40,376 bases of DNA, taken from Mycobacterium colombiense. GTDB lineage: Bacteria; Actinomycetota; Actinomycetes; Mycobacteriales; Mycobacteriaceae. Of this stretch, positions 1 through 11,948 are shown one piece after another. Made by a program: the position numbers and the translations under genes. Under the pieces are notes generated by a model. That model was not told the origin of the DNA, ran no database searches, and saw nothing but the letters and a program-made list of their open reading frames with translations. Location: the NCBI RefSeq assembly GCF_001953985.1, contig NZ_MBEI01000041.1:1-40376 (forward strand). The letters are read 5' to 3'. How positions within the stretch are numbered: the first letter of the stretch is position 1; the number at the start of each line of letters is the position of its first letter.

Positions 1-3000
1 GAAGAGACCCTGGCCGGCATCTACGCCCAAATACTCGGCCTCGAGCGAGTCGGAGTCGACGACTCCTTCTTCGACCTGGGCGGAGACTCACTATCCGCAA
101 TGCGGGTGATCGCCGCGATCAACAGCACCCTGAACGCTCACCTTGCGGTGCGCACCTTATTCGATGCGCCCACGGTGGCCAGGCTGGCACCGCGTATCGG
201 AGAAGACGGGGCTGGGCTGGAGCCGTTGGTGGCCGTGGAGCGGCCGGCGGTGGTGCCGTTGTCGTTCGCCCAGCAGCGGTTGTGGTTCCTGGACCAGTTG
301 CAGGGGCCCTCGCCGATCTACAACATCCCGGCGGCGCTGCGGCTGAGCGGGCGCCTCGATGCCGAGGCGTTGGGGGCGGCGCTGGCCGATGTGGTGGCCC
401 GCCAGGAGAGCCTGCGGACCCTGTTCGCGGCGCCTGACGGCATACCCCAGCAGATCGTTATGCCTGTCGAGGGTGTCGAACTCGGTTGGCAGGTTGTGGA
501 TGCCACCGGCTGGCCGGAAAGCCGGCTGGCCGAGGCCATCGGTGCGGTGGTGCATCACTCGTTTGATTTGGCGACCGAGATCCCGTTGCGGGCAACACTT
601 TTCCGCGTCGGCGAGGACGAGCATGTGCTGGTGGCCGCCGTGCACCACATCGCCGCCGACGGCTGGTCGATCACCCGCCTGGTGGCTGATCTGGGGGTGG
701 CCTATGCCAGCCGGTGTGCGGGGCAGGCCCCGGGTTGGGCGCCATTGGCGGTGCAGTACGTGGATTACACGCTGTGGCAGCGCGCGCACCTGGGCGATCT
801 GGCCGATGCCGACAGCCGCATCGCCGCGCAGCTCGCCTACTGGGAGCAGGAGCTGGCCGGGCTGCCCGAGCGGCTGGCGCTGCCCACCGACCGGCCGTAC
901 CCGCCGGTGGCCGATTACCGCGGCGCCAGTGTGGCCGTGGAGTGGCCGGCCGAGCTGCAGCAGCGGGTCGCGCGGGTGGCTCGCGAGCACAACGCGACCA
1001 GCTTCATGGTGATCCAGGCCGCGCTGGCGGTATTGCTGGCCAAGCTCAGCGCCAGCAGCGATGTGGCGGTGGGGTTCCCGATCGCCGGGCGCCGTGACCC
1101 CGTGCTGGATGAGGTGGTGGGGGTTTTCATCAACACCCTGGTATTGCGGGTGGAGCTGGCCGACGATCCCACGGTCGCTGAGCTGCTGGCTCAGGTGCGA
1201 GCGCGCAGTCTGGCCGCCTTCGAGCACCAGGATGTGCCTTTCGAGGTGCTGGTGGAGCGGCTGAACCCGACCCGATCGTTGGCCCATCACCCGCTGGTAC
1301 AGGTGTCGGTGGCCTGGCAGAACTTCTTCCGGGCGGAGAACGACGCCGCCGGGTCGGCCTTAGGTGATCTGCAGGTCACGCCGCTGCCGGCGGACACCCA
1401 CACCGCCCGCATGGACCTGACATTCACCTTGGGCGAACGCTGGAACCAGGGCGGCGAGCCCGCCGGGATCGGCGGGGCCGTGGAGTTTCGCACCGATGTG
1501 TTCGACGCGGCCAGCATCGAGGCACTGATCGCGCGGTTGCAGCGGCTGCTGATGGCGGTCACCGCCGATCCCACCCAGCGACTGTCGTCGGTGGATCTGC
1601 TGGATGCGGCTGAGCATGCCCGGCTGGATGAGGTCGGCAACCGGGCGGTGTTGGCAGCGCCGGCCAGCGCGCCGGTGTCGATCCCAGCGCTGTTCGCCGA
1701 GCAGGTGGCCCGGACACCGGATGCGGTGGCGGTGACCTTCGAAGCCCGCTCGATGACCTACCGCGAGCTCGATGAGGCGTCGAACCGGTTGGGGCATCTG
1801 CTGGCCGGCCAGGGAGCCGGCCCGGGACAGTATGTGGCGCTGCTGTTTTCGCGGTCCGCCGAGGCGATCGTGGCGATGTTGGCGGTGCTCAAGACCGGGG
1901 CGGCGTATGTGCCGATCGACCCCGCGCTCCCAGCGGCCCGGATCGGGTTCATGGTTGCCGATTCCGCGCCGATCGCCGCGCTCACCACTTCCGCGTTGGC
2001 CAGGCGGCTGGACCGGCACGAGGTGCTGGTCATCGACGTCGACGACCCGCGCATCCACACGCATCCGTGCACGGCATTGCCGGCACCGGTGCCGGATCCC
2101 GACGATATCGCCTACCTGATCTACACCTCGGGCACCACCGGTGTGCCCAAGGGGGTGGCAGTCGCCCACCGCAACATCAGCCAGCTGGTGGTGACCCTGC
2201 ACGCAGACCTTCCGCCGGGACCGGGGCAGGTGTGGTCGCAGTGGCACTCCCATAGCTTCGATGTCTCGGTGTGGGAGATCTTCGGCGCGCTGTTGCACGG
2301 CGGCCGGCTGGTGGTGGTGCCCGAGTCGGTGGCGCGCTCGCCGGAAGACTTCCACGCTTTGCTGGTTGCCGAAGAAGTCAGTGTGTTGAGTCAGACCCCG
2401 TCCGCGGCAGGGATGTTGTCGCCGGAGGGTTTGGAGTCGGTCGCCTTGGTGGTGGCCGGCGAGGCCTGCCCGCCCCAGCTGGTGGATCGCTGGGCGCCGG
2501 GCCGAGTGATGCTCAATGCCTACGGCCCGACCGAGGCCACCGTGTATGCGGCGATCAGTGCGCCGCTGGCGGCCGAGCCGGGTGTGGTGCCGATCGGGTC
2601 GCCGGTACCGGGAGCGGCGTTGTTTGTGCTGGATAGCTGGTTACGACCAGTGCCCGCCGGTGTGGTCGGTGAGTTGTATGTAGCCGGGGCCGGTGTGGCA
2701 GGCGGGTACTGGCGGCGGGCGGGTTTGACCGCGTCGCGGTTTGTGGCCTGCCCGTTCGGGGAGACCGGACAACGCATGTATCGCACGGGGGATCTGGTGT
2801 TTTGGGGTGCCGATGGGCAGCTGCGGTATCTCGGGCGCGCCGACGAGCAGGTCAAGGTCCGCGGGTATCGCATCGAACTCGGTGAGATCCGCGCGGCGCT
2901 GGCCGCCCTCGACGGGGTGGACCAGGCGGTAGTGATCGCTCGCGAGGACCGCCCCGGCGACAAACGCCTGATCGGCTATGTCACCGGCACCGCCGATCCG

Positions 3001-4179
3001 GCCGAGGTCCGCTCCGCACTCGCCGACCGGCTACCGGCGTACATGGTGCCGGCGGCAGTCGTGGCGCTAGACACGTTGCCGTTGACCCCCAACGGCAAAC
3101 TCGATGCCCGCGCCCTGCCGGCACCCGGATACGCCAAGGCCGATGGCTACCGCGCCCCGGCCACCCTCACCGAGGAGATCCTGGCCGGCATCTACGCCCA
3201 GGTGCTCGGGCTCGAGCGGGTCGGAGTCGACGACTCCTTCTTCGACTTGGGTGGGGATTCCCTGTTGGCGATGCGCCTGATCGCCGCGATCAACAGCAGC
3301 CTCGACACAAACCTTGCGGTGCGCACGTTATTCCAGGCGCCGTCTGTGAGGAGCTTGAGTCAGCAGCTGGGCCAGGACGGCAGCGACGTGGAAGTGGTCC
3401 CTGTTGAGTTCCTCAAGCAGGGCACCGGTATTCCGCTGTTCTGCATCCATCCCGCGGGTGGGGTGAGTTGGCCCTATCAGGCTCTGGGTAATTACCTGGA
3501 CTGCCCGATCATTGGAATTCAACAAACCCCGCAGAATGGCGAGGCCGAACCCCCGTCAATTCGCGATATGGCGAAGAACTATGCCGACAGGATTCAACGG
3601 ATTTGTCCCACCGGGCCCTATAGCCTTCTCGGTTGGTCGTTCGGAGGTGCCGTGGCCCATGAAATCGCCATCGAGCTTCAGCGACGCGGATACGCAATCG
3701 CGCGCCTTGTCCTTCTCGATGCTCAACCCAGTATCGACGGCAGCGGCACGCCGACGAACGTAGGCGAGGAGGACGTGCTAGAAGACGTCTTGCGGTTATG
3801 CCGTATCGATGTTCCGGAACAGGATGAGCCGCTTACCTGTCAGCGGGTAGAAGAACTACTCCGCGAACGCGGAATTGCCGAATTCCCCCGGTACAAGCAG
3901 CTTCTGGACTTGGGTGTTCAAAACATCAACAGGAACGGAGAGTTGTATCGAGCACACGAACCCGGTGTCTTCGATGGCGATATAGACATATTCAACGCTG
4001 TGCGGGATGAGAACAGTTCGCCTCTACTGCAACGTTGGCGACCTTATGTCACTGGCGACATCAACAGCTACCCGATCGACTGTGTGCATGAAGAAATGAT
4101 GAGCAGCGAATCGCTCAACCTCTATGGCCGACAACTCAAAGCCCTTTTGGAACCTGAATGCGCGCAACGGACACGCTAG
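1..4179 (+). CDS. Non-ribosomal peptide synthetase, C-terminal part (PCP-C-A-PCP-TE), 5' end outside window
   Basis: This is the 3' part of an NRPS; the frame is open from base 1, so upstream modules are missing. Domains in order: a carrier protein with attachment Ser in GGDSL (codon 88-90); a condensation domain (about 240-1640) starting [10 protein letters not shown] with an intact HHIAADG catalytic motif; an adenylation domain (about 1680-3110) with [23 protein letters not shown] and PNGKLD; a second carrier (Ser codon 3259-3261); and a type I thioesterase (about 3390-4176) with GWSFGG (Ser codon 3637-3639), an Asp in LLDAQ and a late His in CVHEE. Read against GrsA, the specificity residues are D-V-W-S-V-A-A-V-Y-K, which I cannot assign to an amino acid. 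The thioesterase makes this the terminal module, which releases the peptide by hydrolysis or cyclisation. No epimerase or methyltransferase domain and no MbtH partner gene is visible. It is first in the visible operon, 25 bases before the PKS. Confidence 0.95.
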   Translation, partial: EETLAGIYAQILGLERVGVDDSFFDLGGDSLSAMRVIAAINSTLNAHLAVRTLFDAPTVARLAPRIGEDGAGLEPLVAVERPAVVPLSFAQQRLWFLDQLQGPSPIYNIPAALRLSGRLDAEALGAALADVVARQESLRTLFAAPDGIPQQIVMPVEGVELGWQVVDATGWPESRLAEAIGAVVHHSFDLATEIPLRATLFRVGEDEHVLVAAVHHIAADGWSITRLVADLGVAYASRCAGQAPGWAPLAVQYVDYTLWQRAHLGDLADADSRIAAQLAYWEQELAGLPERLALPTDRPYPPVADYRGASVAVEWPAELQQRVARVAREHNATSFMVIQAALAVLLAKLSASSDVAVGFPIAGRRDPVLDEVVGVFINTLVLRVELADDPTVAELLAQVRARSLAAFEHQDVPFEVLVERLNPTRSLAHHPLVQVSVAWQNFFRAENDAAGSALGDLQVTPLPADTHTARMDLTFTLGERWNQGGEPAGIGGAVEFRTDVFDAASIEALIARLQRLLMAVTADPTQRLSSVDLLDAAEHARLDEVGNRAVLAAPASAPVSIPALFAEQVARTPDAVAVTFEARSMTYRELDEASNRLGHLLAGQGAGPGQYVALLFSRSAEAIVAMLAVLKTGAAYVPIDPALPAARIGFMVADSAPIAALTTSALARRLDRHEVLVIDVDDPRIHTHPCTALPAPVPDPDDIAYLIYTSGTTGVPKGVAVAHRNISQLVVTLHADLPPGPGQVWSQWHSHSFDVSVWEIFGALLHGGRLVVVPESVARSPEDFHALLVAEEVSVLSQTPSAAGMLSPEGLESVALVVAGEACPPQLVDRWAPGRVMLNAYGPTEATVYAAISAPLAAEPGVVPIGSPVPGAALFVLDSWLRPVPAGVVGELYVAGAGVAGGYWRRAGLTASRFVACPFGETGQRMYRTGDLVFWGADGQLRYLGRADEQVKVRGYRIELGEIRAALAALDGVDQAVVIAREDRPGDKRLIGYVTGTADPAEVRSALADRLPAYMVPAAVVALDTLPLTPNGKLDARALPAPGYAKADGYRAPATLTEEILAGIYAQVLGLERVGVDDSFFDLGGDSLLAMRLIAAINSSLDTNLAVRTLFQAPSVRSLSQQLGQDGSDVEVVPVEFLKQGTGIPLFCIHPAGGVSWPYQALGNYLDCPIIGIQQTPQNGEAEPPSIRDMAKNYADRIQRICPTGPYSLLGWSFGGAVAHEIAIELQRRGYAIARLVLLDAQPSIDGSGTPTNVGEEDVLEDVLRLCRIDVPEQDEPLTCQRVEELLRERGIAEFPRYKQLLDLGVQNINRNGELYRAHEPGVFDGDIDIFNAVRDENSSPLLQRWRPYVTGDINSYPIDCVHEEMMSSESLNLYGRQLKALLEPECAQRTR

Positions 4180-4193
4180 TTAGTCGTTGCTCC

Positions 4194-4200
4194 GAGGAGG
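4194..4200 (+). promoter_or_regulatory. Ribosome binding site of the PKS gene
   Basis: GAGGAGG lies four bases before GTG 4205. It favours GTG 4205 over the in-frame TTG at 4187, which would place this site inside the coding region. It lies in the 25-base gap after the NRPS stop, so the two genes are probably co-transcribed. Confidence 0.7.
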
Positions 4201-4204
4201 CGAA

Positions 4205-7200
4205 GTGACCACAGACCAGATCGACGACGTCATGCAGCGCCCGCCTTCGACCGATCCTCGGCTCCCGATCGGTACCACACCTGTCACTCCTGTTGCCGTG
4301 ATCGGGATGGCCTGCCGGCTACCCGGAGGCATCGACTCCCCGGAGCAGTTGTGGGAGGCGTTATTGCGCGGCGACGACCTGGTCACCGAAATTCCGCCCG
4401 ACCGCTGGGACGCCGACGAATACTACGACCCCGAGCCCGGTGTGCCGGGTCGATCGGTATCCCGATGGGGCGCCTTCATCGACGACGTCGCCGGCTTCGA
4501 TCCAGAGTTCTTCGGAATCAACGAGCGGGAAGCGACCGCGATGGATCCGCAACACCGGTTGCTTTTGGAGACCTCATGGGAGGCCATGGAACACGCCGGT
4601 CTCACGCGGGAACGAATCGCCGACTCGCTGACCGGTGTGTTCATGGGATTGACGCATGGCGACTACCAACTGCTGGCCGCCGATGCGCACTCCGTGGAGG
4701 GCGCGTACGGATTTTCCGGCAGCAACTTCAGCCTGGCGTCCGGACGCATCGCCTATGCCCTGGGGATCCACGGTCCCGCATTGACCGTGGACACCGCATG
4801 CTCTTCCGGTCTGACCGCGATACACCTGGCCTGCCGCAGCCTGCACGAGGGCGAGAGCGACCTTGCCCTGGCCGGCGGCGTCACGCTGGCGTTGGACCCG
4901 CGGAAATTCTCCGCGGGGTCCGCCGAGGGCATGCTGTCGCCGACCGGACGCTGCCACGCCTTCGACGTCGCGGCCGACGGTTTCGTGGGCGGCGAGGGCA
5001 GCGTCATGCTGCTACTCAAGCGGCTGTCCGACGCGCTACGAGATGGTGATCGGATTCTGGCTGTGGTGCGCGGGACGGCGGCCAACCAGGACGGCCATAC
5101 CGTCAACATCGCGACACCGTCGAAGACCGCGCAGACCGCGGTGTATCAGGCGGCGTTGGCCGCCGCACATGTGGACGCCCGCACGGTCGGCATGGTCGAG
5201 GCCCACGGGCCCGGCACCCCGGTGGGTGACCCGATCGAATACGCCAGCCTGGCCAACGTCTACGGCATCGACGGCCCGTGCGCGCTGGCATCGGTGAAGA
5301 CCAACTTCGGCCATGCGCAGGCGGCCTCCGGCGCGCTGGGGATGATGAAGGCGATCCTCGCGCTGCAGCACGGCGTGGTTCCCCGGAATCTGCATTTTAC
5401 CCGGCTACCCGATGACCTTGCCAAGATCGATACGAAACTCTTTGTGCCGCAAGAGACTACACCGTGGGTCACCAACGGGCACCACCCCCGGCGGGCGGCG
5501 GTCTCGTCGTACGGGCTGTCGGGAACCAACGTGCACGCCATCGTGGAACAAGCACCCGAACAAACTTCTGAAACCGTTGTGCCCGAACATATCTCAGCCG
5601 AATCGTCGACGACGGCGCCACTGTTGTTCCCGCTGTCGTCCACCTCGGCCGACGAACTGCGCCGCACCGCCGGCCGGCTGGCCGACTGGGTGCGAGCACA
5701 TGACGATCTGGCGCTGCCTGATCTGGCCTATACCCTGGCGCGGCGGCGCGCGCACCGCCCGGTACGCACCGCCGTCATCGCCGGCGACCGGCCCGAGCTC
5801 GCAGAGGCTTTACGCGAGGTTGCCGACGGCGACACCCCGTATCCGGCCGCGGTCGGACAGGACGACCGTGGACCGGTGTGGGTGTTCTCCGGGCAGGGTT
5901 CGCAATGGGCTGCGATGGGCGCAGACCTGTTGGCGACCGAACCGGTGTTTGCCGCCACCGTCGCGCAGGCCGAGCCGGTGATCGCCCACGAGTCCGGATT
6001 TTCAGTGACCGAGGCGATATCGGCGCCGCGGATCGTGACCGGTCAAGACCGGATCCAGCCGACACTGTTCACCATGCAGGTCGCGCTGGCGGCCACCATG
6101 AGATCCCACGGCGTCCGCCCTGGCGCGGTCATCGGGCACTCCCTCGGCGAGGCCGCCGCAGCTGTCGTCGCGGGCGCACTGTCGCTGGAAGACGGGCTGC
6201 GTGTTATCTGCCGCCGCTCGCGGCTGATGTTCCGCGTCGCCGGTACCGGTGCCACGGCATCGGTGGAATTGCCTGCGCAGCAAGTGCTTTCGGAGTTGAC
6301 GGCGCGCGGCATCAACGACGTCGTGGTGGCGGTGGTGGCCTCGCCGCAGTCCACCGTGATTGCCGGCGCCGCGCAAACGGTTCGCGACCTGGTCGCGGCC
6401 TGGGAGCAGCGTGATGTGATGGCCCGCGAGGTCCCCACCGATGTCGCCTTCCATTCGCCTCAAGTCGATCCGATCATGGACGAGCTGACCGAGGCACTCG
6501 CAGAGATCAGCCCGATGACACCGGAAGTCCCCTTCTACTCGGCGACCCTGTTCGACCCGCGCGAGCAGCCAGTGTGCGACGCCCGCTACTGGGCGAACAA
6601 CATGCGCCGCATGGTGCGGTTCGCCACGGCCGTGCAGGCCGCCTTGGAGGACGGCTACCGGGTCTTTGCCGAGCTGGCGCCACACCCGCTACTCATCCGC
6701 GCTCTCGAGCAGACCGCCCGCAGCCGCGAGATGCCGATGGCCGCGCTGGCCGGTATGCGCCGTGAACAAGCGCTTCCCCACGGGTTGCGTGGGTTTGTGG
6801 CGGACCTACACAGTGCGGGCGCCTCGGTCGATTTCTCCATGCTCTACCCGAGTGGACGCCTGGTGGACGCGCCGTTGCCGACCTGGACGCACCGTCGGCT
6901 GTGGTTGAGCGGCGACGGTCAGGAATCCCCAACACATGGCGGTTGCACCGTTTCGGTGCATCCGCTGCTGGGCTCGCACGTGCACTTGCAGGAGGAACCC
7001 GAGCGCCACTTGTGGCAGGCGGACGTCGGCACCGCCGCCCAGCCCTGGCTCGCCGACCACCAGATCCGCAATGTGGTTGTGCTTCCCGGAGCCGCTTACT
7101 GCGAGATGGCGTTAGCAGCCGCGCGTACTGTGCTCGGCGAGACGGCTGAGGTTCGCGACATCCGCTTCGAACAGGCGCTCCTGCTGGATGAGCAGACCAC

Positions 7201-10200
7201 GATCGGCGCCTCGGCGTCGTTGTCATCGCCGGGCGTCGTCGACTTCGCCGTGGAGTCGAATCAGGGCGGCGAACAGACGCGGCATGCTGCCGCGGTCCTG
7301 CGTGCCGCAGAGGATGAGCCGCCACCCGCGTACGACGTGTCCGCGCTACTCGCCGCGCATGCGAGTTGCGATGACGGCGACGAGGTGCGCAAGCGCATGG
7401 ACCAACGTGGCGTTCAGTATGGTCCCGCGTTCGCCGGTCTGGGCGATGTCCACACCGGTGAGGCGACCGGCGCCGTCCTGGCCGAGGTGGCGCTACCGCG
7501 CCAAATCCGCTCGCAACAAGCCGCTTACGGTGTGCACCCCGCACTGCTGGACGCCTGCTTCCAGTCCGTTGAAGCTCATCCGGACGTCCAGGCCCTGGGC
7601 GAGGGTGCGCTGGGGCTGGTGCTGGGCATCCGCCGACTCCGCTCCTACAGCGCTGCCCGCAACGCCCACTACTGCTACACGCGGGTGATCAAAGCCGACA
7701 CCTCCGGGGTCGAGGCCGACCTCGACGTGCTCGACGAGCACGGGGCAGTCCTGCTGACCGTGCAGGGGCTGCGAGTCGGCACCAGCGCATCCCAGAGCGG
7801 CAATAAAGATCGTGTGATGGCCGAGCGGCTGCTGACGATCGAATGGCGGCAACGAGAATTGCCTGAGCCGGACCACACCGACGCCGGAAGCTGGCTGCTG
7901 ATCGGCACTACCACGACCGCGGATGTGATGGCCAGCACCTTGGTCGACGCCCTGAAAAACCTTGGGGTGCACTGCACCACGATGTCCTGGCCGCGGCAGG
8001 CCGACCACGTCTCCAACGTGGAACAGCTTCGAAATCATTTGCGCGGCGGTGGATTCACCGGGGTGGTGATCCTCACCGGACCGAAAAACGGTGACGCCGA
8101 CGAGCACTGTGCGCTTCTGGGCCGGGACTATGTGCAACTTCTGGTGCGCATTGCCCGCGAGTTGCCGGACCTTCCCGGCGAATCGCCGCGCTTGTATGTC
8201 GTGACCCGCAACGCCCAAAGCGTGGTGTCCAACGACGTGCCCAACCTCGAGCAGGCCGGGCTGCGGGGCCTGGTCCGGGTAATCGGCATGGAACACCCGC
8301 ATCTGGGCGCCAGCCAGATCGATGTGGACGATTCCATCGACGCCGAACAGCTGGCACACCAACTGCTCGCCGGGTCGGAGGAGGACGAGACCGCCTGGCG
8401 AAATGGCGCGTGGTACAACGCGCGGTTATGCCCTGCTCCACTGCTCCCCGAGGAGCGGCAAACGGCAGTCGCCGACCACGAATGCGACGGAATGCGTCTG
8501 CAGATCCGTACGCCCGGTGATCTGGAATCCCTCGAACTCGTTGCCTGCGACCGCGTTCCACCGGGTCCGGGAGAGATCGAGGTCGCGGTCAGCGCGTCCA
8601 GCATCAACTTCGCGGACGTGCTCGTCGCGTTCGGCCGTTACCCCGCTTTCGAGGGGCGGCTGCCGCAGCTGGGCACCGACTTCGCCGGCGTGGTGACCGC
8701 AGTCGGGCCAGACGTGACCGACCACAAGGTGGGTGACCATGTCGGGGGGCTGAGCGCCAACGGTTGTTGGGGTACCTTCCTCACCTGCGACGCGCGCCTG
8801 GCTGTCACGCTGCCGGCCGGCCTGGCCGTCGACCAGGCGGCGGCGGTGACGACCGCGCACGCCACCGCCTATTACGGCCTGCATGAGCTGGCCCGCATCG
8901 GGGCCGGTGACCGGGTGCTGATCCACTCCGCGACCGGTGGGGTCGGACAGGCGGCAATCGCGATCGCCCGGGCCGCGGGAGCCGAGATCTTCGCCACCGC
9001 CGGCAGCGAGCAGCGTCGACAATTGCTGCGCGACATGGGTATCGAGCACGTTTACGACTCGCGAAGCGTGGAGTTCGCCGACCTGATACGCCGGGACACC
9101 GACGGCTATGGCGTGGACATCGTGCTCAACTCGGTCATCGGCGCCGCCCAGCGCGCGGGGGTCGAATTGCTGGCGTTCGGTGGACGATTCGTCGAGATCG
9201 GCAAACGCGACATCTACGGCGACACCCGATTAGGGCTCTTCCCGTTCCGGCGCAACCTGACGTTCTACGCCCTCGACCTGGCGTTGATGTCATTCAGCCA
9301 CCCGGACAGGCTGCGAGACGTGCTGAACACGGTCTACCGGCTCACCGCGGACGGCTCGTTGCCGATGCCGGAAAGCACGCACTACCCGCTTGCCGACGCC
9401 GCCACCGCGATTCGGGTGATGAGCGGCGCCCAGCACACCGGCAAGCTCGTGCTCGATGTCCCGCACGCGGGCCGCAGTCGCGTGATGGTGCCGCCGGCGC
9501 AGGTCGGGGTCTTCCGCGGCGACGGCGCTTACATCATCACCGGCGGGCTGGGAGGCCTGGGGCTGTTCTTGGCCGAGAAGATGGCTTCTCCTGGTTCGGG
9601 GGCCGGCTGCGGGCGCATCGTGTTGTCCTCGCGCTCGCAACCAACTCCCCAGGCGCTGGAGATGATCGAGCGCATCCGCGAGATCGGTGCCGACGTCGTG
9701 GTGGAGTGCGGCAACATAGCCGAGCCCGGTACGGCTCAGCGGTTGGTGGCCACAGCGACCGCCACCGGGCTTCCGGTGCGCGGTGTGCTGCATCTGGCGG
9801 CGGTGATCGAGGATGCCACACTGACCAATATCACCGACGAGCTCATCGAGCATGACTGGGCGCCAAAGGTTTACGGTGCATGGAATCTGCACGAGGCCCT
9901 TCAAGAAGCCGCCGCCGAGCAGCCGTTGGACTGGTTCTGCTCGTTCTCCTCGGCCGCCGCGCTGGTGGGGTCGCCCGGGCAGGGTGCCTACGCAGCGGCC
10001 AACAGCTGGCTGGACGCCTTCACCCGCTGGCGCCGGGCTCGGGGTCTGTCGGCCACCGCGATCGCATGGGGTGCCTGGGCGCAGATAGGACGCGGCACCG
10101 CCCTGGCCGAAGGCGCCGACGTTGCCATAGCTCCCGACGAAGCCGCGTATGCGTTCGAAGAGCTGCTGCGCCACGACCGCGCCTGCACCGGGTATGCGCC

Positions 10201-10576
10201 AATAACGGGCGCACCGTGGTTGACCGCTTTCGCCCAGCGCAGTCCCTTCGCCGAAGCGTTCCGCTCCAATGGGCAAAGCTCAACGGGCACAAGCAAACTA
10301 CGTGCCGAGCTCGATGAGATGGCGCTGGAGGAGTGGCCTACCCGGCTGCGGCGCCTGATCTCCGACCAGGTCAGCCTGATCCTGCGTCGCAACATCGATC
10401 CCGATCGTCCGCTCTCCGAGTACGGCCTCGACTCGCTGGGTGGCCTCGAACTACTCACTCGCATCCAGACCGAAACGGGCATCCGCGTGACGCCCGCCGA
10501 CATCGCCACCATTGGCACCATTCGTGGTTTGGCGGAACTGCTGTTCGGAAAGCTGGCTCCCGCCGACGCCGCTTGA
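4205..10576 (+). CDS. MAS-like iterative type I polyketide synthase (KS-AT-DH-ER-KR-ACP)
   Basis: A 2123-residue single-module, fully reducing [14 protein letters not shown], active Cys199 in DTACSSG, His in VEAHGPGT (the GPGT form I associate with the MAS family) and [18 protein letters not shown], Ser646 in GHSLGE, and V747-A-F-H750 at the extender-selecting position. DH: His952 in the ADHQ segment and Asp1116 in [20 protein letters not shown] near residue 1573. [11 protein letters not shown] near 1779 with FSSAA and [11 protein letters not shown]: Ser2077 in YGLDSLGG. The whole reductive loop looks intact, so it should build a saturated chain. Known MAS-type enzymes use methylmalonyl-CoA for methyl-branched acids; here both AT motifs read as malonyl type. 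There is no release domain. Mycobacterial MAS-type PKSs are usually paired with a FAAL, and one lies at the end of this operon. The likely role is to make or extend the acyl part of a lipopeptide. Confidence 0.95.
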   Translation: MTTDQIDDVMQRPPSTDPRLPIGTTPVTPVAVIGMACRLPGGIDSPEQLWEALLRGDDLVTEIPPDRWDADEYYDPEPGVPGRSVSRWGAFIDDVAGFDPEFFGINEREATAMDPQHRLLLETSWEAMEHAGLTRERIADSLTGVFMGLTHGDYQLLAADAHSVEGAYGFSGSNFSLASGRIAYALGIHGPALTVDTACSSGLTAIHLACRSLHEGESDLALAGGVTLALDPRKFSAGSAEGMLSPTGRCHAFDVAADGFVGGEGSVMLLLKRLSDALRDGDRILAVVRGTAANQDGHTVNIATPSKTAQTAVYQAALAAAHVDARTVGMVEAHGPGTPVGDPIEYASLANVYGIDGPCALASVKTNFGHAQAASGALGMMKAILALQHGVVPRNLHFTRLPDDLAKIDTKLFVPQETTPWVTNGHHPRRAAVSSYGLSGTNVHAIVEQAPEQTSETVVPEHISAESSTTAPLLFPLSSTSADELRRTAGRLADWVRAHDDLALPDLAYTLARRRAHRPVRTAVIAGDRPELAEALREVADGDTPYPAAVGQDDRGPVWVFSGQGSQWAAMGADLLATEPVFAATVAQAEPVIAHESGFSVTEAISAPRIVTGQDRIQPTLFTMQVALAATMRSHGVRPGAVIGHSLGEAAAAVVAGALSLEDGLRVICRRSRLMFRVAGTGATASVELPAQQVLSELTARGINDVVVAVVASPQSTVIAGAAQTVRDLVAAWEQRDVMAREVPTDVAFHSPQVDPIMDELTEALAEISPMTPEVPFYSATLFDPREQPVCDARYWANNMRRMVRFATAVQAALEDGYRVFAELAPHPLLIRALEQTARSREMPMAALAGMRREQALPHGLRGFVADLHSAGASVDFSMLYPSGRLVDAPLPTWTHRRLWLSGDGQESPTHGGCTVSVHPLLGSHVHLQEEPERHLWQADVGTAAQPWLADHQIRNVVVLPGAAYCEMALAAARTVLGETAEVRDIRFEQALLLDEQTTIGASASLSSPGVVDFAVESNQGGEQTRHAAAVLRAAEDEPPPAYDVSALLAAHASCDDGDEVRKRMDQRGVQYGPAFAGLGDVHTGEATGAVLAEVALPRQIRSQQAAYGVHPALLDACFQSVEAHPDVQALGEGALGLVLGIRRLRSYSAARNAHYCYTRVIKADTSGVEADLDVLDEHGAVLLTVQGLRVGTSASQSGNKDRVMAERLLTIEWRQRELPEPDHTDAGSWLLIGTTTTADVMASTLVDALKNLGVHCTTMSWPRQADHVSNVEQLRNHLRGGGFTGVVILTGPKNGDADEHCALLGRDYVQLLVRIARELPDLPGESPRLYVVTRNAQSVVSNDVPNLEQAGLRGLVRVIGMEHPHLGASQIDVDDSIDAEQLAHQLLAGSEEDETAWRNGAWYNARLCPAPLLPEERQTAVADHECDGMRLQIRTPGDLESLELVACDRVPPGPGEIEVAVSASSINFADVLVAFGRYPAFEGRLPQLGTDFAGVVTAVGPDVTDHKVGDHVGGLSANGCWGTFLTCDARLAVTLPAGLAVDQAAAVTTAHATAYYGLHELARIGAGDRVLIHSATGGVGQAAIAIARAAGAEIFATAGSEQRRQLLRDMGIEHVYDSRSVEFADLIRRDTDGYGVDIVLNSVIGAAQRAGVELLAFGGRFVEIGKRDIYGDTRLGLFPFRRNLTFYALDLALMSFSHPDRLRDVLNTVYRLTADGSLPMPESTHYPLADAATAIRVMSGAQHTGKLVLDVPHAGRSRVMVPPAQVGVFRGDGAYIITGGLGGLGLFLAEKMASPGSGAGCGRIVLSSRSQPTPQALEMIERIREIGADVVVECGNIAEPGTAQRLVATATATGLPVRGVLHLAAVIEDATLTNITDELIEHDWAPKVYGAWNLHEALQEAAAEQPLDWFCSFSSAAALVGSPGQGAYAAANSWLDAFTRWRRARGLSATAIAWGAWAQIGRGTALAEGADVAIAPDEAAYAFEELLRHDRACTGYAPITGAPWLTAFAQRSPFAEAFRSNGQSSTGTSKLRAELDEMALEEWPTRLRRLISDQVSLILRRNIDPDRPLSEYGLDSLGGLELLTRIQTETGIRVTPADIATIGTIRGLAELLFGKLAPADAA

Positions 10577-10595
10577 GGCTGAAAGGGTTTCAATC

Positions 10596-11948
10596 ATGAC
10601 ATCTGACTACATGACGACGGGAAAGTCCGCTTCCGGACGGAGCAGCGGCGCCGCGCCGGGCGAGGTGAGTGGACCCGAGAACCGCGACTTCTTCACAGAG
10701 AAGTCGCTCGTCGATGACCCCTACGACTACTACGACGCGATCCGGCGTTGCCCGGTATGGCGCGAGCCGGCGCACGGCGTGGTGATGGTGTCGGGGTACG
10801 ACGAGGCCCTCGCGGTACAACGCGACACCGACCAGGCCTTGTCGGTATGCAATATAGTCAGCGGACCATGGTCGGGGATTCCGACCAAAACCGGCAGCGA
10901 TGACATCTCGGATGTGATTGAGCGGTACCGCAAGAAGGTTACGTTCGGCGACTACTTCATCACGTTCGATCCTCCGATGCACACCGCCCACCGCTCGCTG
11001 TTGAGCCGGTTGTTCACGCCGAAGCAGCTCAAGAACAACGAGGACTTCCTGTGGCGCCTTGCCGACGAGCAGATCAACCGCTTCATCGCGAATGGCAAGT
11101 GCGAGATCGTCGTCGACTACAATTTCCCGTTCACGCTCGACGCGATCACCGACCTGCTCGACGTACCCGAGGCCGATCGTGAGCGGTTTCGCCGCGCTGC
11201 GATAGCTAGCAGGCTCGAAGGCGACCGCAGTGGTTTCGTTGGCGTGAAAGAGGAGTGGTTCGTCGAGTACGTCGAGGAACGGCGGCGCAATCCGCGCGAC
11301 GACGTCCTCACCGAGCTTGCGCTGGCAAAGTTTCCCGACGGCACGACGCCCGAGGCGATTGACGTTGCCCGCGTTGCCACGTTCATGTTCGCCGCCGGTC
11401 ACGGCACGACGATCGACCTGCTGAGTCTTTCGATGCTGACGCTGGCGGAGCGACCGGACTTGCAAGAGCAGCTGCGCGAGGACAATTCAAAGATCCCGGC
11501 CTTCATCGAGGAGATGCTGCGCATCGAAAGCCCGATCAAGTCGAATTTCCGCATGGCGCGTCGCAACACCAAGATCGGCGACCTCGATGTGCAAGCGGGC
11601 ACGAGCATACTGGTGATGAACGGTGCGGCAAACCGCGATCCACGACGGTTCGACGAGCCCAACGAATTCCGCCTCGGCCGCCCAAACATATTGCATCACA
11701 TGGCATTCGGCCGCGGTATTCACACTTGTCCGGGCGCCCCGATCGCACGCGCCGAAGTGCGGGTGAGCTTGGAACGAATCCTCAACCGGATGGCCAACAT
11801 TCGGCTTTCCGACGCCAAGCACGGCCCGGCGGGCGCTCGTCGGCTCAAATGGGACAGCACCCTGCTGTTCAGGCGCCTCAAGGAATTACACCTCGAGTTC
11901 ACACCCATCCAGGAGGAATCAAAAAATGACCAAACTATCGCTGACTAA
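10596..11948 (+). CDS. Cytochrome P450
   Basis: A soluble 450-residue P450. Diagnostic features are FDPPMHTAHR in the substrate-binding half, the I-helix oxygen-activation motif AAGHGTT near residue 265, the ExxR motif in EEMLR near 305, and the heme loop FGRGIHTCPG with ligand Cys378. Start ATG 10596 is preceded by GAAAGGG and lies 19 bases after the PKS stop. The P450 probably hydroxylates or otherwise oxidises the acyl chain or peptide made by the upstream enzymes; this is inferred from position only. No ferredoxin gene is visible nearby, so electrons may come from general redox partners, or speculatively from the flavoreductase two genes downstream. Its 3' end overlaps the next gene by 23 bases, indicating tight co-translation. 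Confidence 0.95.
   Translation: MTSDYMTTGKSASGRSSGAAPGEVSGPENRDFFTEKSLVDDPYDYYDAIRRCPVWREPAHGVVMVSGYDEALAVQRDTDQALSVCNIVSGPWSGIPTKTGSDDISDVIERYRKKVTFGDYFITFDPPMHTAHRSLLSRLFTPKQLKNNEDFLWRLADEQINRFIANGKCEIVVDYNFPFTLDAITDLLDVPEADRERFRRAAIASRLEGDRSGFVGVKEEWFVEYVEERRRNPRDDVLTELALAKFPDGTTPEAIDVARVATFMFAAGHGTTIDLLSLSMLTLAERPDLQEQLREDNSKIPAFIEEMLRIESPIKSNFRMARRNTKIGDLDVQAGTSILVMNGAANRDPRRFDEPNEFRLGRPNILHHMAFGRGIHTCPGAPIARAEVRVSLERILNRMANIRLSDAKHGPAGARRLKWDSTLLFRRLKELHLEFTPIQEESKNDQTIAD
11911..11916 (+). promoter_or_regulatory. Ribosome binding site of the hemophore-related gene, inside the P450 reading frame
   Basis: AGGAGG lies nine bases before ATG 11926, embedded in the last codons of the P450 gene. 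It supports both the chosen start and the 23-base gene overlap. Confidence 0.7.
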
